Assembly (NCBI RefSeq): GCF_020171945.1
Contig: NZ_JAIVAP010000001.1
Coordinates: forward strand, 1-64,000
Reading direction: 5' to 3'
DNA length: 64,000 bases
Origin: Bacillus infantis
GTDB lineage: Bacteria > Bacillota > Bacilli > Bacillales > Cytobacillaceae
Part shown: positions 32,977-41,618 of the stretch, one piece after another
Layout: each line of letters starts with the position of its first letter
Position numbering within the stretch: position 1 is the stretch's first letter
The notes under the pieces: generated by a model
What the model was told of the DNA's origin: nothing
Database searches by the model: none
What the model saw: the letters and a program-made list of their open reading frames with translations, nothing else
Made by a program: the position numbers and the translations under genes

Positions 32977-34860
32977 GTGGGAAAGAAATATTTTACGATC
33001 GGCATGGCTGGACATATAGATCATGGCAAAACATCGCTCACCAAAGCGTTGACAAATATAGATACAGACAGGCTGAAGGAAGAAAAAGAAAGGCAGATAT
33101 CGATCGAGCCGGGATTTGCTCCTTTGTATGAAGATGAGGATATGGAAGTATCTGTTATCGATGTTCCCGGGCATGAACGGTTTATCAGGCAGATGATCGC
33201 CGGTGTTGCCGGCATCGATCTTGTTATCCTGGTCGTTGCAGCCGATGAGGGTGTAATGCCGCAGACAAAAGAGCATCTCCAGATTCTTGGATTCCTTGGC
33301 ATTGAGAAAGGGATCGTCGCTATTTCTAAAGCTGACCGGGTTGATGAAGAATTCATCGGCCTTGTCGAGGAGGACATTCTGGCAGAACTTGAAGGAACGG
33401 TTTTTGAAGGCTCGCCTTCTGTCCTCGTGGACAGCCTTTCACTAAAAGGGATGGAAGAACTGAAAATGCTGATTGAGGGTGAACTAAAGGAGATAAAGCC
33501 CCGCAGCGCAGCAGGCGCCTTCAGGCTGCCGATAGACCAGGCCTTTACGGTGAAGGGGCAGGGGACTGTGGTCCGCGGAACCGTTTATGAAGGATCTGTT
33601 GAAGAAGGCCAGCAGCTCAAGATCATGCCCTCAGGCATTGAAACGAGGGCGAGGCAGATCCAGGTGCACCGGAAGCAGGCTGAAAAGGCGTTTGCAGGGC
33701 AGAGGGCAGCCATCAACTTGTCCGGTGTAGCTAAAGAAGATGCCGCCAGGGGGCAGGTCCTTGTTTCAGCTGACAGTTTTACTGTGACAAACGTATTTGA
33801 TGCAAGCATCAGGACTGCAGAAGGGCTCGAATCTATCATCAAGCAGCGGATGCCTGTCAAATGCCATATAGGAACAGCTGAAGTGATGGGCCGGATTGTA
33901 TTTTTTGACCGCAATGAGCTGAAGGAAGATAAAGAAGAAATCTTATGTCAGATCAGGCTGGATGAAGAGGTGGTCACAAAGCGGGGAGACCGGTTCATCC
34001 TCAGGAGGCCGAGCCCTGCTGAAACCATTGGGGGAGGATGGGTCATTGATCCTCATGGCCAGAAATATAAATTTGGCAAGCATACCGTTGAGCTCCTTGA
34101 TAGGAAGAAACAAGGTTCTCCCCATGAAAGGATCAGCGGAGCCCTGAGAATGAACAGCAGCCTGAAGCCTTCGGAGCTTGCCCATTTAGCCGGTGTGGAC
34201 GAAGAAACCGTTCTTCTGGTGCTTCAAGAAGACGATTTTGTAAAAATCGGGCAGAATGACTTTGCCCACAGTGAAATGGTACAGGCTGCCTCCATGGATG
34301 CAGAAAAGAAGCTCGGCGAATTCCATTCTGCTTATCCTATGAGGAAAGGAATCCCCAAAGCAGAGCTGGTCCAATCGCTGGCAGGCATCTACGGCAAAAG
34401 CCTGGTGGACTTTACGGTTGAAAAAGGAATCATCGATGGAAAATGGGTAAAAGAAGAGCAGTGGCTGTTTTCTTCTAGCTTTGAAAGGGATATTCCGAAG
34501 AGCTGGCAAAAGCGGGCTGAAAATATGCTGGAGCAGCTAAAGAAAGATGGAATGCAGGTTCAATACCTTGATGACTATTTCTCCAAATCGGGTATTCCGG
34601 GAGATTTGAAGGCTGACATGATCCGCTTTCTGACAGATACAGGAAGAATCGAACCGATTGATGGCCAGTATTACTATCATGAGGACATTTTCACGGATGC
34701 GATTGAAAAACTGAAGTCTGGAACCGGAATCAGTTTTGAAGTAGGTGAGGCTAAAGATCTGCTGGGATTATCGAGGAAATATATCATCCCTCTTCTCGAA
34801 AGGCTTGACGATCTGCAGCTGACCGAAAGGGAAGGCAATAAAAGGATCTGGAAAAAATAG
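32977..34860 (+). CDS. selB: Selenocysteine-specific translation elongation factor SelB
   Basis: A GTPase that delivers selenocysteyl-tRNA(Sec) to UGA codons next to SECIS hairpins. The EF-Tu-like G domain has G1 GHIDHGKTS, G3 DVPGHERF and G4 SKAD; ISIEPGFAP is the SelB-type switch I. Domains II and III follow, then the C-terminal winged-helix repeats that bind SECIS RNA (about residues 370-627). Length 627 aa is normal for SelB. The start is GTG with weak AGGTG upstream. No selA, selD or tRNA-Sec is visible nearby. Confidence 0.9.
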   Translation: MGKKYFTIGMAGHIDHGKTSLTKALTNIDTDRLKEEKERQISIEPGFAPLYEDEDMEVSVIDVPGHERFIRQMIAGVAGIDLVILVVAADEGVMPQTKEHLQILGFLGIEKGIVAISKADRVDEEFIGLVEEDILAELEGTVFEGSPSVLVDSLSLKGMEELKMLIEGELKEIKPRSAAGAFRLPIDQAFTVKGQGTVVRGTVYEGSVEEGQQLKIMPSGIETRARQIQVHRKQAEKAFAGQRAAINLSGVAKEDAARGQVLVSADSFTVTNVFDASIRTAEGLESIIKQRMPVKCHIGTAEVMGRIVFFDRNELKEDKEEILCQIRLDEEVVTKRGDRFILRRPSPAETIGGGWVIDPHGQKYKFGKHTVELLDRKKQGSPHERISGALRMNSSLKPSELAHLAGVDEETVLLVLQEDDFVKIGQNDFAHSEMVQAASMDAEKKLGEFHSAYPMRKGIPKAELVQSLAGIYGKSLVDFTVEKGIIDGKWVKEEQWLFSSSFERDIPKSWQKRAENMLEQLKKDGMQVQYLDDYFSKSGIPGDLKADMIRFLTDTGRIEPIDGQYYYHEDIFTDAIEKLKSGTGISFEVGEAKDLLGLSRKYIIPLLERLDDLQLTEREGNKRIWKK

Positions 34861-34885
34861 AAAAAGCACCCGGCGGGGTGCTTTT
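34861..34885. terminator. Bidirectional terminator between selB and the M28 peptidase
   Basis: AAAAGCACCC/GGGTGCTTTT (34862-34871 and 34876-34885). The genes converge here and the stem has A and T runs on both sides. Confidence 0.88.
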
Positions 34886-34890
34886 CTTCG

Positions 34891-36285
34891 TTATTTTACT
34901 TCCTGTTCTTGATATAAATGAGGCGTTTTGTGCTTTTTCCCTTTTTTCGGCTTAGGCAGCTTCCGGTCGAATTTCGCCTGGTCATAAATCGCTGATCCCA
35001 CGATTTCTGCTACATCCTGAAGCTTGTCCTTGCTGATTTTATCAATTGTATCCTCTGGGGTGTGGTACCATGGCTCACTGGGACTGTGGATGAACAGTGC
35101 TGCCGGGATCCCTGCTTCCGCAAATGGCACATGGTCGCTCCGGCCTCCCTGCCCATATGGAGTTGCTGCACCATTCAGCTTCAAGCTGGATTTCTGGGCC
35201 AGTTCTGTTACCAGGTTCGGTTCGCCATCAGCCGTCAGCATCACCAGGTCGCCTGCATCCCTGCTTCCGACCATATCCAGGTTAAAGTTGGCAATGATGC
35301 TATCCTGCTCTTTGTCTGACAGGTTCTCTACATAATGCCTTGATCCAAGCAAGCCGAGCTCTTCAGCACCAAATGTGACAAATCGGATTTCTGAATCGGT
35401 GGGAATGTTTTTGAACACTCTTGCCAATTCCAGTGTCATCGCTGTGCCTGAAGCATCATCATTCGCTCCCGGTGCACCTGCGACAGAGTCATGGTGTGCG
35501 CCAAGCACAATGACTTCTCCTGTATCTTTCTTTTTATTAGTCGGCTTTTTAACGGCAATTACATTATGAGATGTTTTTTCACCGGCGTCAGCGCCCTCAA
35601 TGACAAGGTTTGCGGTAAGGGTTTCGCCGGCTGCGAGTCTTGCTGCCAGGCTTTCTCCTTCAGATTTTGATAAAGCTGCAGCAGGTATGTACTGCTCATT
35701 GGCCTCTCCAAGTGTTCCGCTGAGCGGACCATCCGCGTTATTATAGATCAGTATGCCTGCAGCACCTTGTTCAGCTGCATTCAATACCTTTTCGGCAAAG
35801 CTGATCTCCCCTCTTTGAACAAGTGCAATCTTACCGTCCAGATCAGCTGCTGCAGCGTCTTCCTTTGTTCCCAGTCCTGCTTCTGCCAGTTCTGCAGTGA
35901 CATTCCCGTTAACTGTATAAGTGAAAGGCGCAGGGGATAAAGGCTCCTCCGTTCCCTGGACGGTTAACTCTATCTTTTCAGGCGGGGTATAGCCATAAAA
36001 TGTGAAAGGCTGGATTTCTGTCTTATAGCCATAACTTTCAAATTTCCGCTTTATATACTCTACTGCCTGATCTTCAGAAGCTGTTCCTGCCACGCGCGGG
36101 GTCTGTGAGAGATCCATAATGGATTGATAGATTTTTTCCGCTGAAATCCTTTTGATGAGACTATTCTCAAGGCCATGGAGAGCTTCCAGTGTCGGAGCTT
36201 CCTTTGGCTGTGCCAGCACAGGAGCATTTACAGCCCCAAAAGCCAAAAAGCCTGCTAGTGACATAGAAATAAAAGTTTTTTTCAT
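34891..36285 (-). CDS. Secreted M28 family aminopeptidase (YwaD-like)
   Basis: A 464-aa exported zinc aminopeptidase. The N-terminus is a signal peptide (MKKTFISMSLAGFLAFGAVNA, cleavage probably near APVLAQP). A PA domain lies at about residues 130-235, and the M28 catalytic domain from about 250 has zinc ligands in LGAHHDSV, GANDDASG, FGAEELGLLGS, LDMVGS and the final His in WYHTPEDT. The C-terminus is lysine-rich. AAGGGAGG precedes the start. Family relatives include B. subtilis YwaD. Likely role: releasing amino acids from peptides outside the cell. Confidence 0.92.
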   Translation of the reverse strand: MKKTFISMSLAGFLAFGAVNAPVLAQPKEAPTLEALHGLENSLIKRISAEKIYQSIMDLSQTPRVAGTASEDQAVEYIKRKFESYGYKTEIQPFTFYGYTPPEKIELTVQGTEEPLSPAPFTYTVNGNVTAELAEAGLGTKEDAAAADLDGKIALVQRGEISFAEKVLNAAEQGAAGILIYNNADGPLSGTLGEANEQYIPAAALSKSEGESLAARLAAGETLTANLVIEGADAGEKTSHNVIAVKKPTNKKKDTGEVIVLGAHHDSVAGAPGANDDASGTAMTLELARVFKNIPTDSEIRFVTFGAEELGLLGSRHYVENLSDKEQDSIIANFNLDMVGSRDAGDLVMLTADGEPNLVTELAQKSSLKLNGAATPYGQGGRSDHVPFAEAGIPAALFIHSPSEPWYHTPEDTIDKISKDKLQDVAEIVGSAIYDQAKFDRKLPKPKKGKKHKTPHLYQEQEVK

Positions 36286-36701
36286 ACTATTCCTCCCTTG
36301 ATAAATTTAATAGGCAAGTATAGTCTAGAATATTCCTAATATTTGTATAAGGTAAAAAACTCCTGCATTTTTTAGTCCTTTGCATTCATTTTTCGGACGG
36401 CATCCTGCTGGAGCGACTTTTTAATCAGGAGGTGCTAACTAGAAAAAATGCGGAGGAATAAATTACCTTCCGGATATTGTCGTAAAATTTGAGTCTTAAG
36501 ACGGTAGAAATTATTTTTGAATAAGTTTAAAAGATTTTAACATGGGGTATATAACCTATTTATTTGTGGGAAATAGAAGATGATATTCCTTAATTACCCT
36601 ATAAAAATAGTAAATTCCAGTCACTCCATTTTTTACACATACTATTCTAGTGTAATGATTACTAAAATTAGGATGTGAAAGAAATTAAAGGAGTGTACAC
36701 C
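36286..36701. other. Divergent intergenic region, 416 bp
   Basis: AT-rich gap between two secreted-protein genes. It holds the promoters of both, but only a possible TTTACA (36632) with a poor -10 box is visible for the rightward gene. I saw no ORF, RNA motif or repeat that I can support. Confidence 0.5.
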
Positions 36702-37691
36702 ATGAAAAAACAACTTATTACAATGGCAGCCGCAGCAGGCTTGATGCTGACTCCTTTTCAAGGTTCAGCAAGCGCACATGAACAGACTCATAAAGTAGCC
36801 TCCGGAGACACGCTTTGGAAGATCTCGAGGCAATACAATATAAATACAGGCGAGCTTCAAAGCTGGAATGGGCTAAGCGGTGCAGTCATCTATCCGGGGC
36901 AGGAGCTTTCCGTCATCGCTCCGCACAGCCACGCATCACAGCCTGCAGCAGCAGGCACCACAGTACATACTGTGCAAGCAGGAGACACCCTATGGGGAAT
37001 CAGCTTGAAATACAAGGTCAGTGTAGCATCTCTCAAGCAATGGAATGGTTTGTCAACTGATACAATTTATAAAGGCCAGAAGCTTTCAATCAGAGCTGCT
37101 GCAAGCAGCTCTGCCAATGCTCCAGTGCTGAATCCGGCACCCGCCCAAACAGTGTCAAGTTATACTGTGCAAAAAGGAGATTCGCTTTGGAGCATTAGCA
37201 GCAGGAACAATACCTCTGTACTTCAATTGAAAGCAGTGAATAATCTTTCCAGCGATACGATCTATGCAGGGCAGAAGCTTCAATTGAATGGAACAGCAGC
37301 AGCTGCAAAGCCTCCAGCGCCAGTATCTGTTTCCTCGAAAGCCAATGCGGTCATCAGCGAAGCGAAGAAGTATATCGGCGTCCCGTACAAGTGGGCAGGA
37401 AGCACACCGGCAGGTTTTGACTGCAGCGGCTATATCAACTATGTCTTCAAGCAGTCGGGAGTTTCGATCCCAAGGACAGTTGCAACGATCTGGGGCGCCG
37501 GAAAAGCGGTATCTTCACCATCACCGGGAGATATCGTCTTCTTTGAGACCGGGACAGGCCCTTCCCATGCAGGCATCTATCTTGGCGGAAACAAATTCAT
37601 CCATTCAGGCTCTTCCACAGGTGTAACAATCAGCGATATGAATTTATCTTATTGGAAGACTAGGTATCTTGGGGCAAAGTCTTTGCTATAA
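36702..37691 (+). CDS. Secreted LysM/NlpC-P60 peptidoglycan endopeptidase
   Basis: A 329-aa exported cell-wall hydrolase. It has a signal peptide (MKKQLITMAAAAGLML, ending near ASA), three LysM domains (starts HKVASGDTLWKISRQY, HTVQAGDTLWGISLKY, YTVQKGDSLWSISSRN) joined by Ser/Ala-rich linkers, and a C-terminal NlpC/P60 (C40) domain. The catalytic Cys is in FDCSGYINY and the His in GPSHAGIYLG. This is the LytE/LytF/CwlS layout that cuts D-gamma-Glu-DAP bonds. AAAGGAG 8 nt upstream fixes the start at 36702. Confidence 0.93.
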   Translation: MKKQLITMAAAAGLMLTPFQGSASAHEQTHKVASGDTLWKISRQYNINTGELQSWNGLSGAVIYPGQELSVIAPHSHASQPAAAGTTVHTVQAGDTLWGISLKYKVSVASLKQWNGLSTDTIYKGQKLSIRAAASSSANAPVLNPAPAQTVSSYTVQKGDSLWSISSRNNTSVLQLKAVNNLSSDTIYAGQKLQLNGTAAAAKPPAPVSVSSKANAVISEAKKYIGVPYKWAGSTPAGFDCSGYINYVFKQSGVSIPRTVATIWGAGKAVSSPSPGDIVFFETGTGPSHAGIYLGGNKFIHSGSSTGVTISDMNLSYWKTRYLGAKSLL

Positions 37692-38073
37692 TGGGCTGCA
37701 AGGCTTCTAATATTGAAGCTGTTCCGTATAAATAGAGATAAATATCTTCAAAAAGATGCACTTGGCAGCAATTAAATCTATGAGAATTACATTGGACAGA
37801 CTCTTTTCAAAAGAGCTGTCTTTTTTTTATAATATTCCAGCTGTAAAAGATCCTTCATCTCCATTTTTTATCAGATGCTCCGTTTTGTTTTCCTGAAATT
37901 TTACAGCCAGCACGCAAAGCAGCTTCATCCTAGACTGAATAAACAATTTCCTAGTATAATAAGATACAAGATGTAAGGCGGATTTTTAGATGATGCCCCG
38001 CATCTTTTTTTATATCTATTTGTATACGGCTTTATTCAACAACACAGCTTTTTATATAGAAAGGACTGACAAA
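37692..38073. other. Intergenic region with a distal terminator and a promoter-like -10
   Basis: About 380 bp between two cell-wall hydrolase genes. It contains the terminator at 37796-37829 and a TAGTATAATAAG (about 37951) likely to be the -10 of the downstream gene. No conserved RNA motif was recognised. A longer N-terminal reading from 37990 is less likely for that gene. Confidence 0.5.
37796..37829 (+). terminator. Terminator downstream of the LysM-NlpC/P60 gene
   Basis: GACAG-CTCTTTT pairs with AAAAGAG-CTGTC (one bulged A), then a run of eight or more T. It lies about 105 nt after the stop codon. Confidence 0.85.
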
Positions 38074-38646
38074 GTGCCGATTAAAAGATCTGGCTTCTGG
38101 ATTTTTATATTGATTGCCGGGATGATTTATCTGCTTTTTCTCATGAAGGCAGAACAGCTTCCGGAAATCGATTTTCATATTGATAATGGCTTTGACGAGA
38201 ATGCACCCCTTCCGGTCCAGCTTCATCCGGTTGTTAGCGCCAAAAAGGATGAGCTGATCAGCCTGGCGGCGGATAAAGGGATTAATATTGTCATAACTCA
38301 GGACTTCCGCAGTATTGAAGAGCAGGATAAATTATATGCAAAAGGCCGGACAGCTGGAGGAGATATTGTAACGAATGCCAAAGGCGGGGAGTCATACCAT
38401 AATTTCGGCCTCGCTATTGATTTTGCCCTTCTTTCCATAAACGGAGCTGTTATATGGGATATGAATTATGATGGAAACGGCAATTCCCGTGCTGACTGGG
38501 ATGAGGTCGTCGAGATTGCAAAGGGGCTTGGATTTGATTGGGGCGGCGATTGGCGCAGCTTTAAGGATTATCCTCATCTGCAATATGATTTTGGTCTGAG
38601 TATATGGGAGCTTCAGAGAGGGAAGAGGCCTCCTGAGGAGGAATAA
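38074..38646 (+). CDS. Membrane-anchored M15 family peptidase (CwlK/VanY-like)
   Basis: A 190-aa peptidase with an N-terminal membrane anchor (SGFWIFILIAGMIYLLFL) and an extracellular M15 domain. The metal-site motifs are SYHNFGLAIDFAL (His and Asp) and the C-terminal DYPHLQYD (His). TQDFRSIEEQDKLYAKGR is typical of L-Ala-D-Glu endopeptidases such as CwlK. The GTG start at 38074 is preferred because AAAGGAC lies 7-8 nt upstream; an ATG at 37990 would add an odd N-terminus. Confidence 0.85.
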   Translation: MPIKRSGFWIFILIAGMIYLLFLMKAEQLPEIDFHIDNGFDENAPLPVQLHPVVSAKKDELISLAADKGINIVITQDFRSIEEQDKLYAKGRTAGGDIVTNAKGGESYHNFGLAIDFALLSINGAVIWDMNYDGNGNSRADWDEVVEIAKGLGFDWGGDWRSFKDYPHLQYDFGLSIWELQRGKRPPEEE

Positions 38647-38678
38647 AAAGGAGGATGCGGCAAAACGCATCCTCCTTT
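38647..38678 (+). terminator. Terminator after the M15 peptidase gene
   Basis: 13-bp perfect stem AAAGGAGGATGCG/CGCATCCTCCTTT. The stem is strong but the following T run is short (TTTGC). Confidence 0.75.
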
Positions 38679-38736
38679 GCATTGTAAAGGAATTTATAAA
38701 TTGTAAGTCTGTGGATTATTATCAATTCTTGATCAA

Positions 38737-38911
38737 CGTCCAGCAGCTGCGCCGAGGTCACAAGCCAAACCTCCCAAAAAGGCAAAGAACGCCTTTCCGG
38801 GAGGTTCGTCTTGAGGCCCCCAGGAAGCTGGTCATGCAGACGTTGCCACAGGACGTGGCGTTCTTAGTCTGCGTTCTTTAAGGTGATCAAGGCGCTTGCG
38901 CTTTTGTTCTT
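38737..38911. repeat. Dispersed hairpin repeat, family 1, copy 2
   Basis: It shares with 13455-13563 the left edge CGTCCAGCAG, the core AAAAAGGCAAAGAACGCCT, CCGGGAGGTTCG, and the right end GGTGATCAAGGCGCTTGCGC. Here the core is enclosed by AACCTCCC/GGGAGGTT and an extra 65-nt block (about 38817-38881) with its own inverted segments is inserted before the right end. The right end overlaps the stop codon of the minus-strand M42 gene. Confidence 0.82.
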
Positions 38912-39959
38912 AATTGACAAGCTCAGATTGTACATAATGGAACAGCAGTCTTGCCGTGTTGTCCAGGGATTCCATGTGAGTCCTCTCATAGGCGTGTGAG
39001 GAGTCGATCCCCGGCCCGATCAGTCCATGGACGATATCATGGCCGGAACGGATGGCAGCAGAAGCATCAGATCCATAATAAGGATAGATATCAAGCTTGT
39101 AGCCGATGTTGTGATCCTTTGCAATCTTTACGAGATTCTTCCTCAATCCATAGTGATACGGACCGCTTGCGTCTTTCACACAGATGGACACTGTATACTC
39201 ATCTGTTGACTGGCCTTCACCCATCGCCCCCATGTCGACAGCCAGATATTCAACAGTTTCCGGCGTGATATTAGAGTTCCCGCCATAGCCGATTTCCTCG
39301 TTGTTCGAAATCAGGAAGTGGGTAGTATAAGGCAGCTCGATATTCTCGTCTTTTAATGTTTTGATCAGCTGAAGCAGAATCGCTACGCTGGCTTTATCAT
39401 CAAGGTGGCGCGATTTGATATAACCGGATTCTGTTTGCTGGACACGGGGATCAAAAGATACAAAATCTCCGACTTCAATGCCAAGGGCAAGCACATCCTC
39501 TTTGCTGTGGACCTTTTCGTCTATGCGCACCTCCATGTTCTGCTGGTTTCTCTCGGCCTTTGCTGCATCCTTATACACATGTACAGAGGTTTGCTTCATG
39601 AGGATCGTGCCAGTATATTTTTTCCCTTCTGCCGTTTCAATCCCGCAATATTCGCCTTCAATCGAGTTGTATGTAAATCCGCCGATCAAATCAATTTTGA
39701 GCCTGCCATTTGGTTTAATTTCCTTTACAATCGCTCCCAATGTGTCAACATGAGCAGTGAGCATCCGGTGCTGCTTTTCATTTTTTCCTGGAAGGGTGGC
39801 GATCAGCCCGCCTTTCCTGTTCAGGTATGTATGTACGCCAAGCTGCTCGAGATAATCCTTCACGAATGAAATTACTTCACTTGTGTTTCCGGAAGGACTG
39901 GGAATGGATACAAGCTTTTTTATCAAATCTGCCGTCTGCTTTACGTTGCTATCAGTCAA
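38910..39959 (-). CDS. M42 family metallopeptidase
   Basis: A 349-aa cytosolic di-metal aminopeptidase of the FrvX/YsdC type. Metal-site motifs are TAHVDTLGA, HLDDKASVA, ISNNEEIGYGGNS and the C-terminal SSHAYERTH. The start is called as TTG at 39959 because AGGAGTG lies 7 nt upstream. The upstream ATG at 39995 has no ribosome-binding site, and the TATAAT of the predicted promoter overlaps it. Its 3' end runs into a dispersed repeat. Confidence 0.88.
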   Translation of the reverse strand: MTDSNVKQTADLIKKLVSIPSPSGNTSEVISFVKDYLEQLGVHTYLNRKGGLIATLPGKNEKQHRMLTAHVDTLGAIVKEIKPNGRLKIDLIGGFTYNSIEGEYCGIETAEGKKYTGTILMKQTSVHVYKDAAKAERNQQNMEVRIDEKVHSKEDVLALGIEVGDFVSFDPRVQQTESGYIKSRHLDDKASVAILLQLIKTLKDENIELPYTTHFLISNNEEIGYGGNSNITPETVEYLAVDMGAMGEGQSTDEYTVSICVKDASGPYHYGLRKNLVKIAKDHNIGYKLDIYPYYGSDASAAIRSGHDIVHGLIGPGIDSSHAYERTHMESLDNTARLLFHYVQSELVN

Positions 39960-39993
39960 AAGATCACTCCTAAGTTTGTTTGGCTTCCTTTTC

Positions 39994-40021
39994 ATTATAC
40001 TAGAGACAAATCGATTGTTAA
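39994..40021 (-). promoter_or_regulatory. Promoter of the M42 peptidase gene
   Basis: On the minus strand, TTAACA and a perfect TATAAT are 16 bp apart. The -10 overlaps the ATG at 39995, so that codon cannot start the protein. Confidence 0.6.
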
Positions 40022-40116
40022 ATCACATCGACGATTGAATTAATCAATTATTATTGCGCTAAAAAGGAAAACTTTAGTAAGATTGAAATAACGTTTTAAG
40101 CTTTATCGGAGGCAAT

Positions 40117-41542
40117 ATGAAGAATACTAACATGTTTATGCAGCTGTTTTATCAATCCACGATCCCACAGACTGTGATGATCGGCAATATAGACCAAATG
40201 ATAGTCAATGAGGCCTTTTGCAGATTTCTCGGTTATTCAACGGAAGAGTGGCCAGGCCGTCACTATTAAAGATGTAAGCCATCCGGATGATTATAAAAAA
40301 GATTTAGAGCTTCTCAATGAAGTCTTTGCTGGAAAACAGACGAGTTGCAAGCTTGAAAAGAGATACATCTGCAAAAATGGCTTACTGAAAATGGGCCTGC
40401 TCAATCTTTCCCTTGTTATGGGGGATGGGGCGGACGAGAAATACTTGTTATGCCAGATTGTTGATATCACCGAACAAAAGCAATTGGAGAAGAATAGGGA
40501 AGAAAGCGAGCGCAAATACAGGCTGCTGGCAGATAATATCTCAGATTTAATCATTCTCCACAAGCATGATATTTCTTATTTGTATGCTTCACCATCGGTT
40601 AAGCGGATTCTGGGATATGAACCGGAAGAAATGCTGGAGCTGGACGCTTTACAGCTTATACACCCTGAAGATATCGGGGAAGTAAAAAGCAAACAGCAGC
40701 AGATCCTGCATTCAGGTGAGCCCGTCCTGGTCACTCACCGAGTCAAAAAGAAGGACGGTAATTATATCTGGATGGAATCCCATGTGAAAGGTGTTGGCGA
40801 GTATTCCCATGACGAAGGTGCTCAGCTTCTATCGGTCTCCCGGGACATTGAGCAAAGAATAGAGACGAGTGAATTGCTGAGAAGGTCGGAAAAGCTGGCA
40901 GTTGTAGGCCAGATGGCAGCAGCTGTAGCTCATGAAATCAGGAATCCCCTGACACCTATAAAGGGATTTATGCAGCTGTTTTCAGACGGACAAAGCTTCA
41001 ATCCTGCTTTTTCTTCCATCATTATTAATGAAATTAACCGAATAGAAAGCATCATTACGGAATTTCTTGCACTTGCAAAGCCCCACAGCACGAAAGTTGA
41101 AGTTCTTGAACTGAATGATCTCATCAGGCATGTTGTTGATTTAATGATGCCTCAGGCGTTGATGGACAATAAAGAGCTTATATTCAAGCCGGGGTCTGAA
41201 AGCTATAAGCTGCATGGAGATCCTAATTCACTAAAGCAGCTTTTTATAAATATCATTCAAAATGCGCTTGATGCCATTGAAGAAAAAGGACGCTGTATCA
41301 TCAGCACGTTAATGGCAGATGGAGAGATATGCGCCATCATCAAAGACAACGGATGCGGCATCCCGGAAGAAAGGCTTACAAATCTGGGGGAGCCTTTTTA
41401 TTCAACAAAAGAGAAGGGGACCGGCCTCGGCCTGATGACAAGCTATAAAATTGCTGATGACCATCATGGGAGGGTAAAAGTCGAAAGTGAAGAGGGTAAG
41501 GGTACTGCGGTAAAAGTCTACTTTCCGGCCAGCGGCCATTAA
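40117..41542 (+). pseudogene. PAS-domain sensor histidine kinase with a frameshift in the first PAS domain
   Basis: A KinA/KinE-like cytosolic sporulation-type sensor kinase. Translation from ATG 40117 (GGAGG 6 nt upstream) gives MKNTNMFMQLFYQSTIPQ... up to GYSTEEW and then stops at 40267. The domain continues one frame over as QAVTIKDVSHPDDY. Removing one C at 40252-40253 restores a single protein of about 474 aa: PAS, second PAS (about residues 130-250), HisKA with HEIRNPLT, and HATPase with NALDAI, DNGCGIP and GTGLGL. It is a recent frameshift or a sequencing error. Downstream codons are otherwise intact. Confidence 0.8.
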
Positions 41543-41577
41543 TTTTTTCATGAACTGCAGAAATCAAGAATGCTAAA

Positions 41578-41610
41578 AACCGCCTGGCTTAATCTCCAGG
41601 CGGTTCTTCG
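41578..41610. terminator. Terminator between the kinase and the AI-2E transporter
   Basis: AACCGCCTGG/CCAGGCGGTT (41578-41587 and 41596-41605) between convergent genes, with TTCTTCG on one side and A-rich sequence on the other. Confidence 0.82.
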
Positions 41611-41618
41611 TTGTTTCC

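Noticed and set aside
32248-33276. 342-aa ORF on the minus strand across coaW and selB
   Set aside because: It overlaps two well-supported genes on the opposite strand and has no recognisable domain.
40117-41542. Programmed frameshift in the sensor kinase
   Set aside because: There is no slippery heptamer or downstream stimulatory structure at 40240-40260; a simple insertion or sequencing error is more likely.
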